Source: JABDKJ01 sp964609215 (lineage in GTDB: Bacteria; Bacteroidota; Bacteroidia; Flavobacteriales_D; JABDKJ01). From it: DNA of 64,000 nucleotides. The DNA lies in contig CAZSQZ010000004.1 of the NCBI GenBank assembly GCA_964609215.1, positions 62,001 through 126,000 of the forward strand, given 5' to 3'. Of the stretch, positions 9,201 to 17,654 are shown in pieces. Below the pieces are notes generated by a model. It was given only the letters and a program-made list of their open reading frames with translations. It was not told the DNA's origin and searched no databases. The first letter of the stretch is position 1, and every line of letters begins with the position of its first letter. The position numbers and the translations under genes were made by a program.

Positions 9201-9235
9201 AAGTAGACGAGAGCATTCTACTTACTTCATTTTTA
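9201..9235 (+). terminator. Possible terminator after the DUF4249 gene
   Basis: 7-bp inverted repeat AAGTAGA / TCTACTT with a 9-nt loop, then ACTTCATTTTTATT. The T-tract is imperfect, so this is tentative. Confidence 0.35.
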
Positions 9236-9266
9236 TTAAACTTGCAGCCTAAAAAATCACATAAAC

Positions 9267-10217
9267 ATGAGCGAGGAAATCGAACACGTTAAATGCCTTA
9301 TTATTGGTTCTGGGCCTGCTGGCTATACTGCTGCTATTTATGCAGCTAGAGCAGACATGAAACCTGTTCTTTATGAAGGTTTGCAACCGGGTGGTCAGCT
9401 AACTGAAACTACAGAGGTAGATAACTATCCTGGTTATCCTGAAGGAATTGATGGTCCTCAAATGATGGTTGATTTCAAAAAACAAGCCCAACGGTTCAAT
9501 ACTGATGTTCGCTCAGGGTGGATTACTGAAGTTGATTTTACTGGCCCAAAGCACGTTGTAACTGTTGATGGCAAGAAAAAAATCAGTGCGGATTCCGTAA
9601 TAATTTCAACTGGTGCTTCAGCTAAATGGTTAGGCCTAGAGTCGGAGTTGAGGTTAAGAGATGCGGGAGGTGGAGTTTCTGCATGTGCAGTTTGCGATGG
9701 ATTCTTTTATAAAGGACAGGATGTTGCAATTGTTGGAGCGGGAGATACTGCTGCAGAAGAAGCATCCTATTTAGCAAAGCTTTGTAATAAAGTTTATATG
9801 CTTGTAAGAAGAGATGAAATGAGAGCTTCTAAAGCAATGCAACACAGAGTAAAAAATTTGGAGAATATCGAAATCATGTTTAATCATGAAACAGTAGAAG
9901 TATTGGGAGATGAGGGCGTCACCGGTGTTAAAGTGATTAATAATAAAACCCAGGAAACCAAAGATCTAAATATTACTGGCTTTTTTGTGGCTATTGGTCA
10001 CAAACCTAACACGGATATTTTCAAAGATTGGTTAAATCTGGACGAAACAGGATATATAATTAACGAGCCAGGTAGCTCCAAAACTAATATTGAGGGAGTT
10101 TTCGTTTCTGGAGATGCAGCTGATCATGTATACAGACAGGCAGTTACTGCAGCAGGAACTGGTTGTATGGCGGCCTTAGATGCTGAAAGGTATCTAGCAG
10201 CTAAAGGGATACATTAA
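9267..10217 (+). CDS. trxB: Thioredoxin-disulfide reductase
   Basis: A 316-residue NADPH-dependent flavoenzyme that reduces thioredoxin in the cytosol. The N-terminal FAD-binding motif is GSGPAG (14-19), followed by PGGQLTETTEVDNYPG. The redox-active CAVC pair is C140/C143, the NADPH Rossmann motif is VGAGDTAAEE (156-165), and the C-terminal FAD site is 'GVFVSGDAAD'. Length and domain order are standard. The last codon and the stop lie inside the first unit of a 13-bp tandem repeat array that runs into an assembly gap; a His C-terminus (KGIH) is plausible. Confidence 0.95.
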   Translation: MSEEIEHVKCLIIGSGPAGYTAAIYAARADMKPVLYEGLQPGGQLTETTEVDNYPGYPEGIDGPQMMVDFKKQAQRFNTDVRSGWITEVDFTGPKHVVTVDGKKKISADSVIISTGASAKWLGLESELRLRDAGGGVSACAVCDGFFYKGQDVAIVGAGDTAAEEASYLAKLCNKVYMLVRRDEMRASKAMQHRVKNLENIEIMFNHETVEVLGDEGVTGVKVINNKTQETKDLNITGFFVAIGHKPNTDIFKDWLNLDETGYIINEPGSSKTNIEGVFVSGDAADHVYRQAVTAAGTGCMAALDAERYLAAKGIH

Positions 10218-10393
10218 TAGTTGATNNNNNNNNNNNNNNNNNNNNNNNNNNNNNNNNNNNNNNNNNNNNNNNNNNNNNNNNNNNNNNNNNNNNNNNNNNN
10301 NNNNNNNNNNNNNNNNNNNNNNNNNATTGGTAGTTGATATTGGTAGTTGATATTGGTAGTTGATATTGGTAGTTGATATTGGTAGTTGATATT
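10213..10393. repeat. 13-bp intergenic tandem repeat array (unit ATTGGTAGTTGAT), broken by a gap
   Basis: Five perfect head-to-tail copies occupy 10326-10390, plus a 3-bp start of a sixth. A variant first unit (ATTAATAGTTGAT, two substitutions) is at 10213-10225, before the Ns, and overlaps the trxB stop codon. The gap begins and ends exactly on unit boundaries, which is what a collapsed repeat produces. The true copy number is unknown. Confidence 0.9.
10226..10325. other. Assembly gap of exactly 100 Ns
   Basis: 100 consecutive Ns, the conventional placeholder for a gap of unknown size. It lies inside the 13-bp tandem array. Confidence 0.99.
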
Positions 10394-10473
10394 TAATTAT
10401 CAAACTTTTCACACCAGTGAAAGAGATCAAATAAAATTTAATCCACATACACCTATTAACCAATGAACCTATT

Positions 10474-10496
10474 AACTAAAACCAGCCAACGGCTGG
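10474..10496 (-). terminator. Terminator of the bifunctional nuclease gene
   Basis: Read on the minus strand: CCAGCC-GTT-GGCTGG followed by TTTTAGTT, beginning 3 bp after the stop codon. A short but GC-rich stem with a T-rich tail. Confidence 0.55.
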
Positions 10497-10499
10497 CAA

Positions 10500-11105
10500 T
10501 CAATTTGATTGTTGTCTTCTATTGATTTCATCTCTAATTTGAGAAGCTCTTTCGTAATCTTCATTTCCAATAGCGTCATCTAATTGAGCTTTTAGTTCAT
10601 CTAGAGACATGGTATCATCACTTTGAGGTTCGGATAAAACTTCTTCTAATTGTTCTTCGATATTGCCATCACCGTCTTCTAAAGCAAACTCATCATCCAA
10701 GATAATACCTGCTGAACTAAGAATGAATTCATAGGTATATATTGGGCTATTAAATCTTACAGCCAATGCTACAGCATCAGAAGTTCTGGCATCCAATTCT
10801 ACTTCCTTACCTTCAGCATTCTCACAAATTATTTTTGCAAAGAATATCCCCTCAACCAGGTTATAGATAATTACTTCTTTAACATCAATTTTAAATTCAG
10901 AAGCAAAAGTTTTAAATAAATCGTGAGTTAAAGGACGACTAGGAGTCATTTTTTCTAATTCTATGGCGATTGCCTGAGCTTCAAAACCACCTATGATAAT
11001 CGGCAATCTTCGCTTACCAAATGCCTCTCCAAGCACCAGTGCATAAGCTCCACTTTGCGTTTGACTATAAGAAAGACCTACAATCTCCAATTTGATTTTT
11101 TCCAT
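10500..11105 (-). CDS. Bifunctional nuclease family protein (DUF151 + UVR motif)
   Basis: 201 residues. The DUF151 domain (about 1-135) is recognised by the N-terminal 'LEIVGLSYSQTQSGAYALVLGE', GKRRLPIIIGGFEAQAIA, 'RPLTHDLF' and 'DARTSDAVALAVR'. An acidic linker follows, then a UvrB/UvrC-type helical hairpin (about 165-198, LKAQLDDAIGNEDYERASQIRDE). DUF151 proteins include BBD-type nucleases with RNase/DNase activity; the fusion to a UVR motif is typical of Bacteroidetes. Cytosolic. Single-gene unit with its own downstream hairpin. Confidence 0.88.
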   Translation of the reverse strand: MEKIKLEIVGLSYSQTQSGAYALVLGEAFGKRRLPIIIGGFEAQAIAIELEKMTPSRPLTHDLFKTFASEFKIDVKEVIIYNLVEGIFFAKIICENAEGKEVELDARTSDAVALAVRFNSPIYTYEFILSSAGIILDDEFALEDGDGNIEEQLEEVLSEPQSDDTMSLDELKAQLDDAIGNEDYERASQIRDEINRRQQSN

Positions 11106-11185
11106 AGAATCCTATTCGCTAAAAAATTGTCAAAAAATGACTATTTCTTATAAAACGAAGATAAAAAAAATAAGGTACTTAAAAT

Positions 11186-12118
11186 TTAATTCTTTGCAGC
11201 TTTAATCGCTTCAACTAGCTTGGGAACTACTTCAAATGCGTCTCCAACTATACCAAAATCAGCAGCTTTAAAGAATGGTGCTTCTGGGTCAGTATTGATC
11301 ACGACTATTGTTTTACTCTGATTCACTCCTGCTAAATGTTGAATAGCTCCTGATATTCCAATAGCCACATATAAATTTGGTCTAATAGCCACTCCCGTTT
11401 GCCCAACATGTTCATGGTGGGGTCTCCAACCAATATCCGCAACGGGTCTTGAACATGCTGTAGCAGCTCCTATTTCTTTTGCAAGATCTTCTACCATTCC
11501 CCAGTTCTCTGGTCCTTTTAATCCTCGACCAGCGGAAACAACTAATTCAGCTTCAGGAAGGTTAATATCACCCTCTTGTTTCTTTATTTCTTTAACGGTA
11601 ACTCTGGTAGTTCCAATTTCTGGAGAGAAAGCTTCCAATTCCGGCACTCCACCATCTTCGCGAATAGATCCCGAATTTGGTGTTAGGCCAATTACTTTCT
11701 TTGCACTATTTATCTTATAATTTGCAAATGCTTTACCAGAAAAAACTGCCTTTCTGACTGTTCCTTCTGAGCTCGGTTGAGTAACTGCACCAGCAACCAA
11801 TCCCGCTTTCATTCTTACAGAAACCCTGGGAGCAATAGCTTTTCCTTTTAAATCATACGCTAAGACAACATTTTCCGCGCCTTCTTTTTCAGCAGCTGCG
11901 GAAAGTGCTTTTGCCCATTGGCCACCATCCAAATTTTCTGAAGAAATATTTAATATTTTCACTGCTCCTGCCTTCCCAATTGCATTCTTTTGATCATCAC
12001 TAAGATTTCCGGCAACTACTGCAACAGCATTTCCCAATTGACTTGCATAGGAAATTGCTTCTAAACTACTATTTGGTGTTTTTCCACCTGAATTTTCTAC
12101 AAATACTACTGCTGACAT
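11186..12118 (-). CDS. etfA: Electron transfer flavoprotein subunit alpha
   Basis: A 310-residue ETF alpha subunit. It pairs with EtfB to carry electrons from acyl-CoA and other dehydrogenases to the quinone pool. The C-terminal FAD domain is clear: SAGRGLKGPENW, SRPVADIGW, GQTGVAIRPNLYVAIGISGAIQHLAGV and INTDPEAPFFKAADFGIVGD. The N-terminal domain is the shorter, diverged half usual for alpha. It lies one base downstream of etfB, giving a two-gene operon etfB-etfA. Confidence 0.95.
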   Translation of the reverse strand: MSAVVFVENSGGKTPNSSLEAISYASQLGNAVAVVAGNLSDDQKNAIGKAGAVKILNISSENLDGGQWAKALSAAAEKEGAENVVLAYDLKGKAIAPRVSVRMKAGLVAGAVTQPSSEGTVRKAVFSGKAFANYKINSAKKVIGLTPNSGSIREDGGVPELEAFSPEIGTTRVTVKEIKKQEGDINLPEAELVVSAGRGLKGPENWGMVEDLAKEIGAATACSRPVADIGWRPHHEHVGQTGVAIRPNLYVAIGISGAIQHLAGVNQSKTIVVINTDPEAPFFKAADFGIVGDAFEVVPKLVEAIKAAKN

Positions 12119-12119
12119 C

Positions 12120-12860
12120 TTAAACTATTTTTACTTGTTTGTTAATCAATTCAACCAATTCACCAACATTATCTTTATCTACATAAACGCAATCTCCTTT
12201 TTCCGGTGGCAACTCAAATGAAGCTACGGAAGTTAAGTTGTCTGCTTCAATTGGAGCAACTACACTAAGAGGTTTTGTTCTTGCCGCCATAATTCCTCTC
12301 ATATTTGGAATTCTTTGCTCTGCCATTCCTTTTGCTGCGCTAGCAACAAATGGTGTTTGTACTCCTACAACTTCAGTTCCACCTTGCACATCTCTTTCCA
12401 GCGTTGCTTCATTTCCCGTCATTTCTAATTTCGTTGCCATTGAAACGTAAGGCCAATCGAGTAATTCAGCAATCATACCTCCTACCTGAGAACCATTGTA
12501 ATTAATAGTTTCTTTCCCTGCTAGAACCACATCAAAATTATTGTTCTTTGCATAATCAGCTATTTGAGAAGCAACGTAAAAAGCATCTCCATCTCCATCT
12601 ATTCTAACAGCATCATCTGCACCAATTGCAAGTGCTTTTCTAATGATAGGGTCACAATCCGCTCCTCCAACAGTAATTGTAGTTACGGAACCAGTTCCAG
12701 AAGCTTCTTTCAACTCTAATGCTCGGACCAGGGAATACCATTCATCATATGGATTTACTATAAATTGAACACCATTTTCATCAAATTTTGAATCGCCATC
12801 TGTAAAGGCAATTTTTGATGTTGTATCTGGTACTTTGCTCACACAAACAAGAAATTTCAT
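12120..12860 (-). CDS. etfB: Electron transfer flavoprotein subunit beta
   Basis: A 246-residue ETF beta subunit, binding AMP in the heterodimer. Motifs: KFLVCVSKVPDT at the N-terminus, 'VNPYDEWYSLVRALELKE', 'VLAGKETINYNGSQVGGMIAELL' and 'IPNMRGIMAARTKPL' near the C-terminus. First gene of the etfBA pair. A near-consensus -7 element (TAAATTCG read on the minus strand, 12883-12890) lies 22 bp upstream. Confidence 0.95.
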   Translation of the reverse strand: MKFLVCVSKVPDTTSKIAFTDGDSKFDENGVQFIVNPYDEWYSLVRALELKEASGTGSVTTITVGGADCDPIIRKALAIGADDAVRIDGDGDAFYVASQIADYAKNNNFDVVLAGKETINYNGSQVGGMIAELLDWPYVSMATKLEMTGNEATLERDVQGGTEVVGVQTPFVASAAKGMAEQRIPNMRGIMAARTKPLSVVAPIEADNLTSVASFELPPEKGDCVYVDKDNVGELVELINKQVKIV

Positions 12861-12967
12861 GACTTAAAATTTATATCTACCGCGAATTTATACTAATAAT
12901 TTCCTTTGAAAAAGAATTGATCAAATATCTGAAAATTAATTATGCATGCATAATTAATTTTATTTTT

Positions 12968-14140
12968 TTATTCATAGGAGAATTGCCCATAGGGAGAATC
13001 TATTGTAAGATGCTTTTTATCCGCTCGCTCCACCCTACCTACTATTTGTGCATCTACATTAAAGGATTGAGAAATTGAAATTAGATCTTGAGCAATTACA
13101 CCAGGAACATACAATTCTAAACGATGTCCCATATTAAAGACCTTATACATTTCCTTCCATTCTGTATTAGATTCTTTTTGAATCAAATCAAACAAAGGCG
13201 GTATTTCAAATAATTTATCCTTTATAATATGCAAGCCTTCAACAAAATGCAGAATCTTAGTTTGAGCACCACCACTGCAATGAACCATTCCATGAATATG
13301 CGACCTATGCTGTTTAAGCATTTCTGCAATTATTGGCGCATAAGTTCTTGTGGGAGAAAGAACCAGCTTTCCAGCATCCAAAGAAACACCAGAAACTTCA
13401 TCGGTCAATTTCTTGCTACCCGAATAAACCAATGAATCATCTACCGATGGATCGAAAGTTTCAGGATATTTTTCTGAAATATACTTTGAAAAAACGTCAT
13501 GTCTGGCAGAAGTTAAACCATTACTTCCCATTCCTCCATTATACTCCTGTTCATAGCTTGCCTGACCAAAAGAAGCTAAACCAACAATGACATCTCCATC
13601 CTGAATATTGGCATTGTCGATAATTTTATCTCTTTCTATTCTAGCAAAAGCCGTAAAACCAACATCCAATGTGCGAACAATATCTCCCACATCTGCTGTT
13701 TCCCCTCCTGCTAATTCTATTCCAACACCTAAAGATCTTAGCTCTTCTATGTATTCTGCGGTGCCTTGAATTAGGGCTTTAATCACTTCACCAGAAATCA
13801 AATTCTTGTTTCTTCCAATCGTTGAGGATAGCACAATATTATCTGTAATACCTACACAGATAAGATCATCTAAATTCATTACCAAAGCATCTTGAATAAT
13901 GCCTTTCCAAACAGAAATGTCTCCGGTCTCTTTCCAATATGCATAGGCTAAAGAGGGTTTTGTTCCCGCAGTATCAGCATGCATTACATTACAAAATGAA
14001 GGATCATGCCCAACCATATCTGGCAAGATTTTACAAAATGCTTTGGGATAAAGTCCTTTATCTAATCCCTTGATGGCTTCATGGACGTCTTCTTTACCCG
14101 CTGAAACTCCTCTGGCCTGATATCTGGTATCTGTACTCAT
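12968..14140 (-). CDS. purM: Phosphoribosylformylglycinamidine cyclo-ligase (AIR synthetase), Bacteroidetes form
   Basis: A 390-residue PurM/PurL-fold ATPase that closes the imidazole ring of AIR in purine synthesis. Key segments: the N-terminal 'MSTDTRYQARGVSAGKEDVHEAIKG' (shown in two parts here: MSTDTRYQARG, then VSAGKEDVH), the DTAGTKPSLAY metal/ATP region, 'QDALVMNLDDLICVGI', 'GIELAGGETADVGD' and 'SGGAQTKI'. It is longer than the ~345-residue enterobacterial enzyme, as in other Bacteroidetes. Monocistronic, followed downstream by an AT-rich gap before etfB. Confidence 0.9.
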   Translation of the reverse strand: MSTDTRYQARGVSAGKEDVHEAIKGLDKGLYPKAFCKILPDMVGHDPSFCNVMHADTAGTKPSLAYAYWKETGDISVWKGIIQDALVMNLDDLICVGITDNIVLSSTIGRNKNLISGEVIKALIQGTAEYIEELRSLGVGIELAGGETADVGDIVRTLDVGFTAFARIERDKIIDNANIQDGDVIVGLASFGQASYEQEYNGGMGSNGLTSARHDVFSKYISEKYPETFDPSVDDSLVYSGSKKLTDEVSGVSLDAGKLVLSPTRTYAPIIAEMLKQHRSHIHGMVHCSGGAQTKILHFVEGLHIIKDKLFEIPPLFDLIQKESNTEWKEMYKVFNMGHRLELYVPGVIAQDLISISQSFNVDAQIVGRVERADKKHLTIDSPYGQFSYE

Positions 14141-14213
14141 ATGCTATGCGAAATTAAAATCTTGTGGTACAAAGAAAAAATTTGAAAGTCCTTGATATAA
14201 AATGTTTATCCAC

Positions 14214-14248
14214 AAAAAACCCGATGATTATATAAAATCATCGGGTTT
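14214..14248 (-). terminator. Rho-independent terminator of the OmpA-family gene
   Basis: Strong 13-bp stem (AAACCCGATGATT at 14217-14229 pairing with 14236-14248), 6-nt loop, then a TTTTTTG tail when read on the minus strand. It starts 24 bp after the stop codon of the OmpA-family gene. Confidence 0.85.
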
Positions 14249-14271
14249 CTAAATTTTATTTTAATTCTAAA

Positions 14272-16257
14272 TTAATTTGGCACATAGTCCCAATTTAAAA
14301 CTATGAATTCTGTCCTTCTATTCTTTTGATGCGCTGCGTCTTTTTCAGCCTTAGTAGGTAAACTATTAATTACTGAATCCGGAATTTTCAACCTTCTTTC
14401 ACCATATCCTTTCGGTATCATTCTTTCTCTTGGAATACCTTTACTCGCCAAATAGTTCACACAAGACTCTGCTCTTTTCTGCGAAAGTGTTTCATTCGCA
14501 GCATCTCCACCTTGAGAATCGGTATGTGCCTGAAGTTCAATAACAATTGTTGGATTATCAATCAATGTTTGATAAAGAAAATCCAGGGAATCTTCGGAAT
14601 TCACCTCAGCATTAACTTGAAGTTCCCATCTAGCTAAATCATATCTAACTTCCGGGAAAACAATAGGTTCAACACCAACTGGTGTCAATAAAAACTCATT
14701 TATAAAGGTTCTGGACTCCTTCAATCCAACAGTTGATATTTGATCTTTAGCTACTAAATAATCAGGTGCACTCGCTTTAAGACTATAATTCACTTCTGGT
14801 TTGATATAAGCTTCTTCACCATTTTTATCCAGCATTACCAAACCATTAGGATCAGATTTTAAGATATAGGAAGAACCGTCACTACCAACAACTTCTAAGT
14901 CAGCCCCTTCTATCATTGTTCCCGATTCTTTATCTACAACATAAGCTTCTAGCTTAAATTCCACTGCCGGAAGGGTAAAGAAATAAATATCATCATAACC
15001 TTTACCTCCTGCTCTATTAGAAGTCAGATAACCTCTTTCTTCATCTCCATCAAAAACAATAGCATGATCATTATAGCTCGTATTAATTGGGCTCCCCATA
15101 TTCTCTACGCTTCCCCATTCCATATCTCCAGTTTTAGAGGCCTTGTAATTATCTAAGCCTCCCATGCCCATATGGCCATTTGAAGCAAAGTATAAATCAC
15201 CATTATCTCTTATGAAAGGAAACATTTCATCTCCTGGTGTATTAACTGAAGACAAGTTTATTGGCTTTGACCAAGATTTGGATCCATCGTCATATTTTGA
15301 TACATAGATATCTCTTCCACCTTTTGCTCCTTCGACTTGCATTGTAGATGCAAAAAATAATAGTTTGCCATCCTTAGATAAACAAGGTTGCCCAACAGAA
15401 GATTCCGGCTGATCTTTTGGTTTAAGGTCTACTAGCTTGGCCGTACCCCATTTTCCCCCAGCTCTTGGGGCAACATAAATATCGCAACCCTTCTGTTTGT
15501 CACCTTTCTCATCGTTATAGCATCTGGTAAAGTATAGACGATCTTTTGATTCATTCAAATATGCCGCACCTTCATTACCATAGGTATTCACATTCTGACC
15601 TATTCTTACTGGCTCACTCCATTTTCCTTTTTTATCCTGAGAGCTTTCAAATAAATCCATCCAACTCTGGTCCAATTTATCGTAATCTTCTACACCCGTT
15701 GAACCCTCTCTTGACGAGCCAATTAAAACTTTGGAATTATCCTTGTTCGCAAAGGCTACTCCATAATCATAAAACTCGCTATTCAATTGTGGTACAGGAT
15801 CAACCACATACCTAGTCTTATTCTTTCTTAGCTCCTCGGCTTTATTACAAACTGCAATTGCCCTATCCGCCTTTCCAGAATTTCCGCCTTTTGCTTTATA
15901 CTTTTCGTATTGTTCTTTTGCCTCATCTAAGCGATTCTGATCTTGTAATGATTGTCCCAGATAATAATAAGCTTCATTATCAGAAATTTGTACCTTAAGC
16001 GCTCTTCTAAACCAAGTCTCTGCACTTGTAGGTTCATTCATAAGTCTGTAGCATTCTCCGACTTTATATATCATTGCCACTTTATCCTCTGGAGTCTTTG
16101 CCATACCATAAGCCTGCTTATATAATTCAGCAGCTTTACCATAACCTTGCTTTTCAAGGAAATGGTCTGCCTCTTTCTTTTTCACTGCGTACTGAGCATT
16201 TACTCCAGTGAATGAGAAAACCGCAAGGATGATAATGCAAATTCTTAAAACCTTCAT
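14272..16257 (-). CDS. OmpA family protein with TPR, PD40 propeller and CTD-like domain (PorE-like)
   Basis: 661 residues. Signal peptide 1-21 (ending VNAQ); TPR repeats about 25-150; WD40-like PD40 beta-propeller about 165-425 (SSREGSTG, LYFTRCYND, LLFFASTM, LYFASNGHMGMGG, YLTSNRAGGKGYDDIYFF); carboxypeptidase regulatory-like domain about 430-510; OmpA peptidoglycan-binding domain about 540-655 (ELQAHTDSQGGD, 'LSQKRAESCVNYLASKGI', NRRTEF). This is the architecture of PorE, the peptidoglycan-linked T9SS component, but many Bacteroidetes paralogues share it and no lipobox is visible. Cell-envelope anchoring is secure; a T9SS role is an inference. Monocistronic with a strong terminator. Confidence 0.85.
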   Translation of the reverse strand: MKVLRICIIILAVFSFTGVNAQYAVKKKEADHFLEKQGYGKAAELYKQAYGMAKTPEDKVAMIYKVGECYRLMNEPTSAETWFRRALKVQISDNEAYYYLGQSLQDQNRLDEAKEQYEKYKAKGGNSGKADRAIAVCNKAEELRKNKTRYVVDPVPQLNSEFYDYGVAFANKDNSKVLIGSSREGSTGVEDYDKLDQSWMDLFESSQDKKGKWSEPVRIGQNVNTYGNEGAAYLNESKDRLYFTRCYNDEKGDKQKGCDIYVAPRAGGKWGTAKLVDLKPKDQPESSVGQPCLSKDGKLLFFASTMQVEGAKGGRDIYVSKYDDGSKSWSKPINLSSVNTPGDEMFPFIRDNGDLYFASNGHMGMGGLDNYKASKTGDMEWGSVENMGSPINTSYNDHAIVFDGDEERGYLTSNRAGGKGYDDIYFFTLPAVEFKLEAYVVDKESGTMIEGADLEVVGSDGSSYILKSDPNGLVMLDKNGEEAYIKPEVNYSLKASAPDYLVAKDQISTVGLKESRTFINEFLLTPVGVEPIVFPEVRYDLARWELQVNAEVNSEDSLDFLYQTLIDNPTIVIELQAHTDSQGGDAANETLSQKRAESCVNYLASKGIPRERMIPKGYGERRLKIPDSVINSLPTKAEKDAAHQKNRRTEFIVLNWDYVPN

Positions 16258-16374
16258 ATGTATTTATTTGTTAGCTAAACTGCTAAAATAGAAAATTTTG
16301 TGTGTCAAGGAGCTTTTTTTTCTTCAATTAAAAAACACAAAACTTGGAATGGAATAGATTGTCGGATGTTAATA

Positions 16375-17325
16375 TTAACATAGCCCTGCGCTTATACAGA
16401 TAAAAATTAAATATGCCAGGAACAGCAATAATCCTTTCCATCTCTGAAGTTTCAAACCAAAAATAGTCATAGGAAGAATGATAAAAGCAATTGCCAAAAG
16501 CCAATAGATATCTCTAGATAAAACGGTATAATCTTGCAAGTTTATTGGGGTTACCAAAGCAGTTATACCCAAAATTGCCAGAATATTAAAAATGTTAGAC
16601 CCTATTAGATTTCCGACTGATATATCCGTTTGCTTTTTAAAGGCCGCAATACAAGAGGTTGCTAACTCTGGCACGGAAGTTCCGAAAGCAACAATAGTTA
16701 CACCAATGATATGATCAGAAATACCAAATTTTCTAGCAATACTGCTAGCCCCATCAACAAGAAAATCTGCTCCAAAAACCAGTCCCAAAGAACCAAGTGC
16801 AACAAAACTAAGTAACACGGTTAAACTGTTCATCCATTTATATTTAATGGGTTCTTCCTCCTCATTAAATTCTGGATTTGGGTTTTTTGATGAGTTATAA
16901 AAAAGGAAAAATAAATACCCCACTAGAAAGGACACGAATACGAGACCATCCAGAAAAGAAATGGTTCCATCCGAAAGAAAAAACCAAAACAAAAGTGAAG
17001 CCAGCATCATCACAGGCCAGTCAATTCTCAAGGTATTCTTATCGATAATTATTGGAAAAATAAGCACTGTTAATCCCAACACAAGTGCCAGATTAGCAAT
17101 ATTGGAACCGACAACATTGCCTATAGCAATATCAGGATTACCATTTAAGGCGGCTTGCAGGGAAACCATTAGCTCTGGAGCAGAAGTACCAAAAGAAACT
17201 ATGGTAAGACCAATTATTAATGGTGAAAAATTGAATCTTTTCGCGATTCCAACTGCTCCCCTAACTAATACTTCTCCTCCTGTAAGAAGCAATAAGAGTC
17301 CGAAAATAATTAATAGCCAATCCAT
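16375..17325 (-). CDS. Calcium/sodium antiporter (CaCA family, YrbG-like)
   Basis: A 316-residue inner-membrane exchanger with about 10 TM helices in two inverted repeats. Each half carries the alpha-repeat ion-binding motif: FGTSAPELMVS in the first, FGTSVPELATS in the second, each followed by a GN.(V/L)GSNI segment. It exchanges cytosolic Ca2+ for Na+ (or H+/K+, depending on the subfamily). The central cytosolic loop is acidic (EFNEEEEP). Complete length. Upstream of it in the transcription direction lies tatA. Confidence 0.92.
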   Translation of the reverse strand: MDWLLIIFGLLLLLTGGEVLVRGAVGIAKRFNFSPLIIGLTIVSFGTSAPELMVSLQAALNGNPDIAIGNVVGSNIANLALVLGLTVLIFPIIIDKNTLRIDWPVMMLASLLFWFFLSDGTISFLDGLVFVSFLVGYLFFLFYNSSKNPNPEFNEEEEPIKYKWMNSLTVLLSFVALGSLGLVFGADFLVDGASSIARKFGISDHIIGVTIVAFGTSVPELATSCIAAFKKQTDISVGNLIGSNIFNILAILGITALVTPINLQDYTVLSRDIYWLLAIAFIILPMTIFGLKLQRWKGLLLFLAYLIFICISAGLC

Positions 17326-17390
17326 TGGTTCAAATCAAAGAAATAAAAATTAGATTACAGAAATATTCATAGGAGCAGTAACTCCGAAGA

Positions 17391-17621
17391 TTACTGATCT
17401 TTTGTGAAATCCTCAAAGTCCTTTTTTTGCTCTTGAAAGTCTCGAGTAATGTTGTTGGCTCCCTCGTTCAAATCACGCTTAATCTCGTTAGTGGCGTCTT
17501 TTACCTGTCTTGCTGTTCGACCTAATACTCTTGCCAAGTCTGGAATACCTTTTGATCCAAAAATCAGAAGATACCCTATCAAAACGATAAGTATTTCAGG
17601 CCCACTAATGAAAAGTAGCAT
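17391..17621 (-). CDS. tatA: Twin-arginine translocase subunit TatA/TatE family
   Basis: About 76 residues when started at the ATG at 17621. An upstream in-frame TTG at 17639 would add six residues but lies within the apparent promoter. The short N-terminal TM (FISGPEILIVLIGYLLIFG) is followed by the hinge 'GSKGIPDLARVLGR' and an amphipathic helix (QVKDATNEIKRDL), then a charged tail rich in Lys/Asp. TatA forms the pore for folded Tat substrates in the inner membrane. No tatC is in this window. It lies between secDF and the Ca2+ antiporter, all on the same strand. Confidence 0.88.
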   Translation of the reverse strand: MLLFISGPEILIVLIGYLLIFGSKGIPDLARVLGRTARQVKDATNEIKRDLNEGANNITRDFQEQKKDFEDFTKDQ

Positions 17622-17625
17622 GGAA

Positions 17626-17633
17626 CAAAGATA
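17626..17633 (-). promoter_or_regulatory. -7 element TATCTTTG immediately upstream of the tatA ATG
   Basis: Exact TAnnTTTG match on the minus strand, ending 4 nt before the ATG at 17621. If used, the transcript would be leaderless or nearly so. This also argues against the longer TTG start. Confidence 0.5.
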
Positions 17634-17654
17634 AAGCAATATTTAAATGCAGCT

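Noticed and set aside
10326..10393. Possible CRISPR array
   Set aside because: Units are 13 bp and directly head to tail with no spacers; no cas genes in the window.
10194..10463. Open frame on the minus strand across the tandem repeats and the N gap
   Set aside because: It contains a run of unknown residues from the Ns and otherwise translates the 13-bp repeat; not a real gene.
14272..16257. Calling the OmpA-family protein PorE outright
   Set aside because: The domain order fits, but there is no lipobox and no other T9SS core gene nearby; paralogues with this architecture are common.
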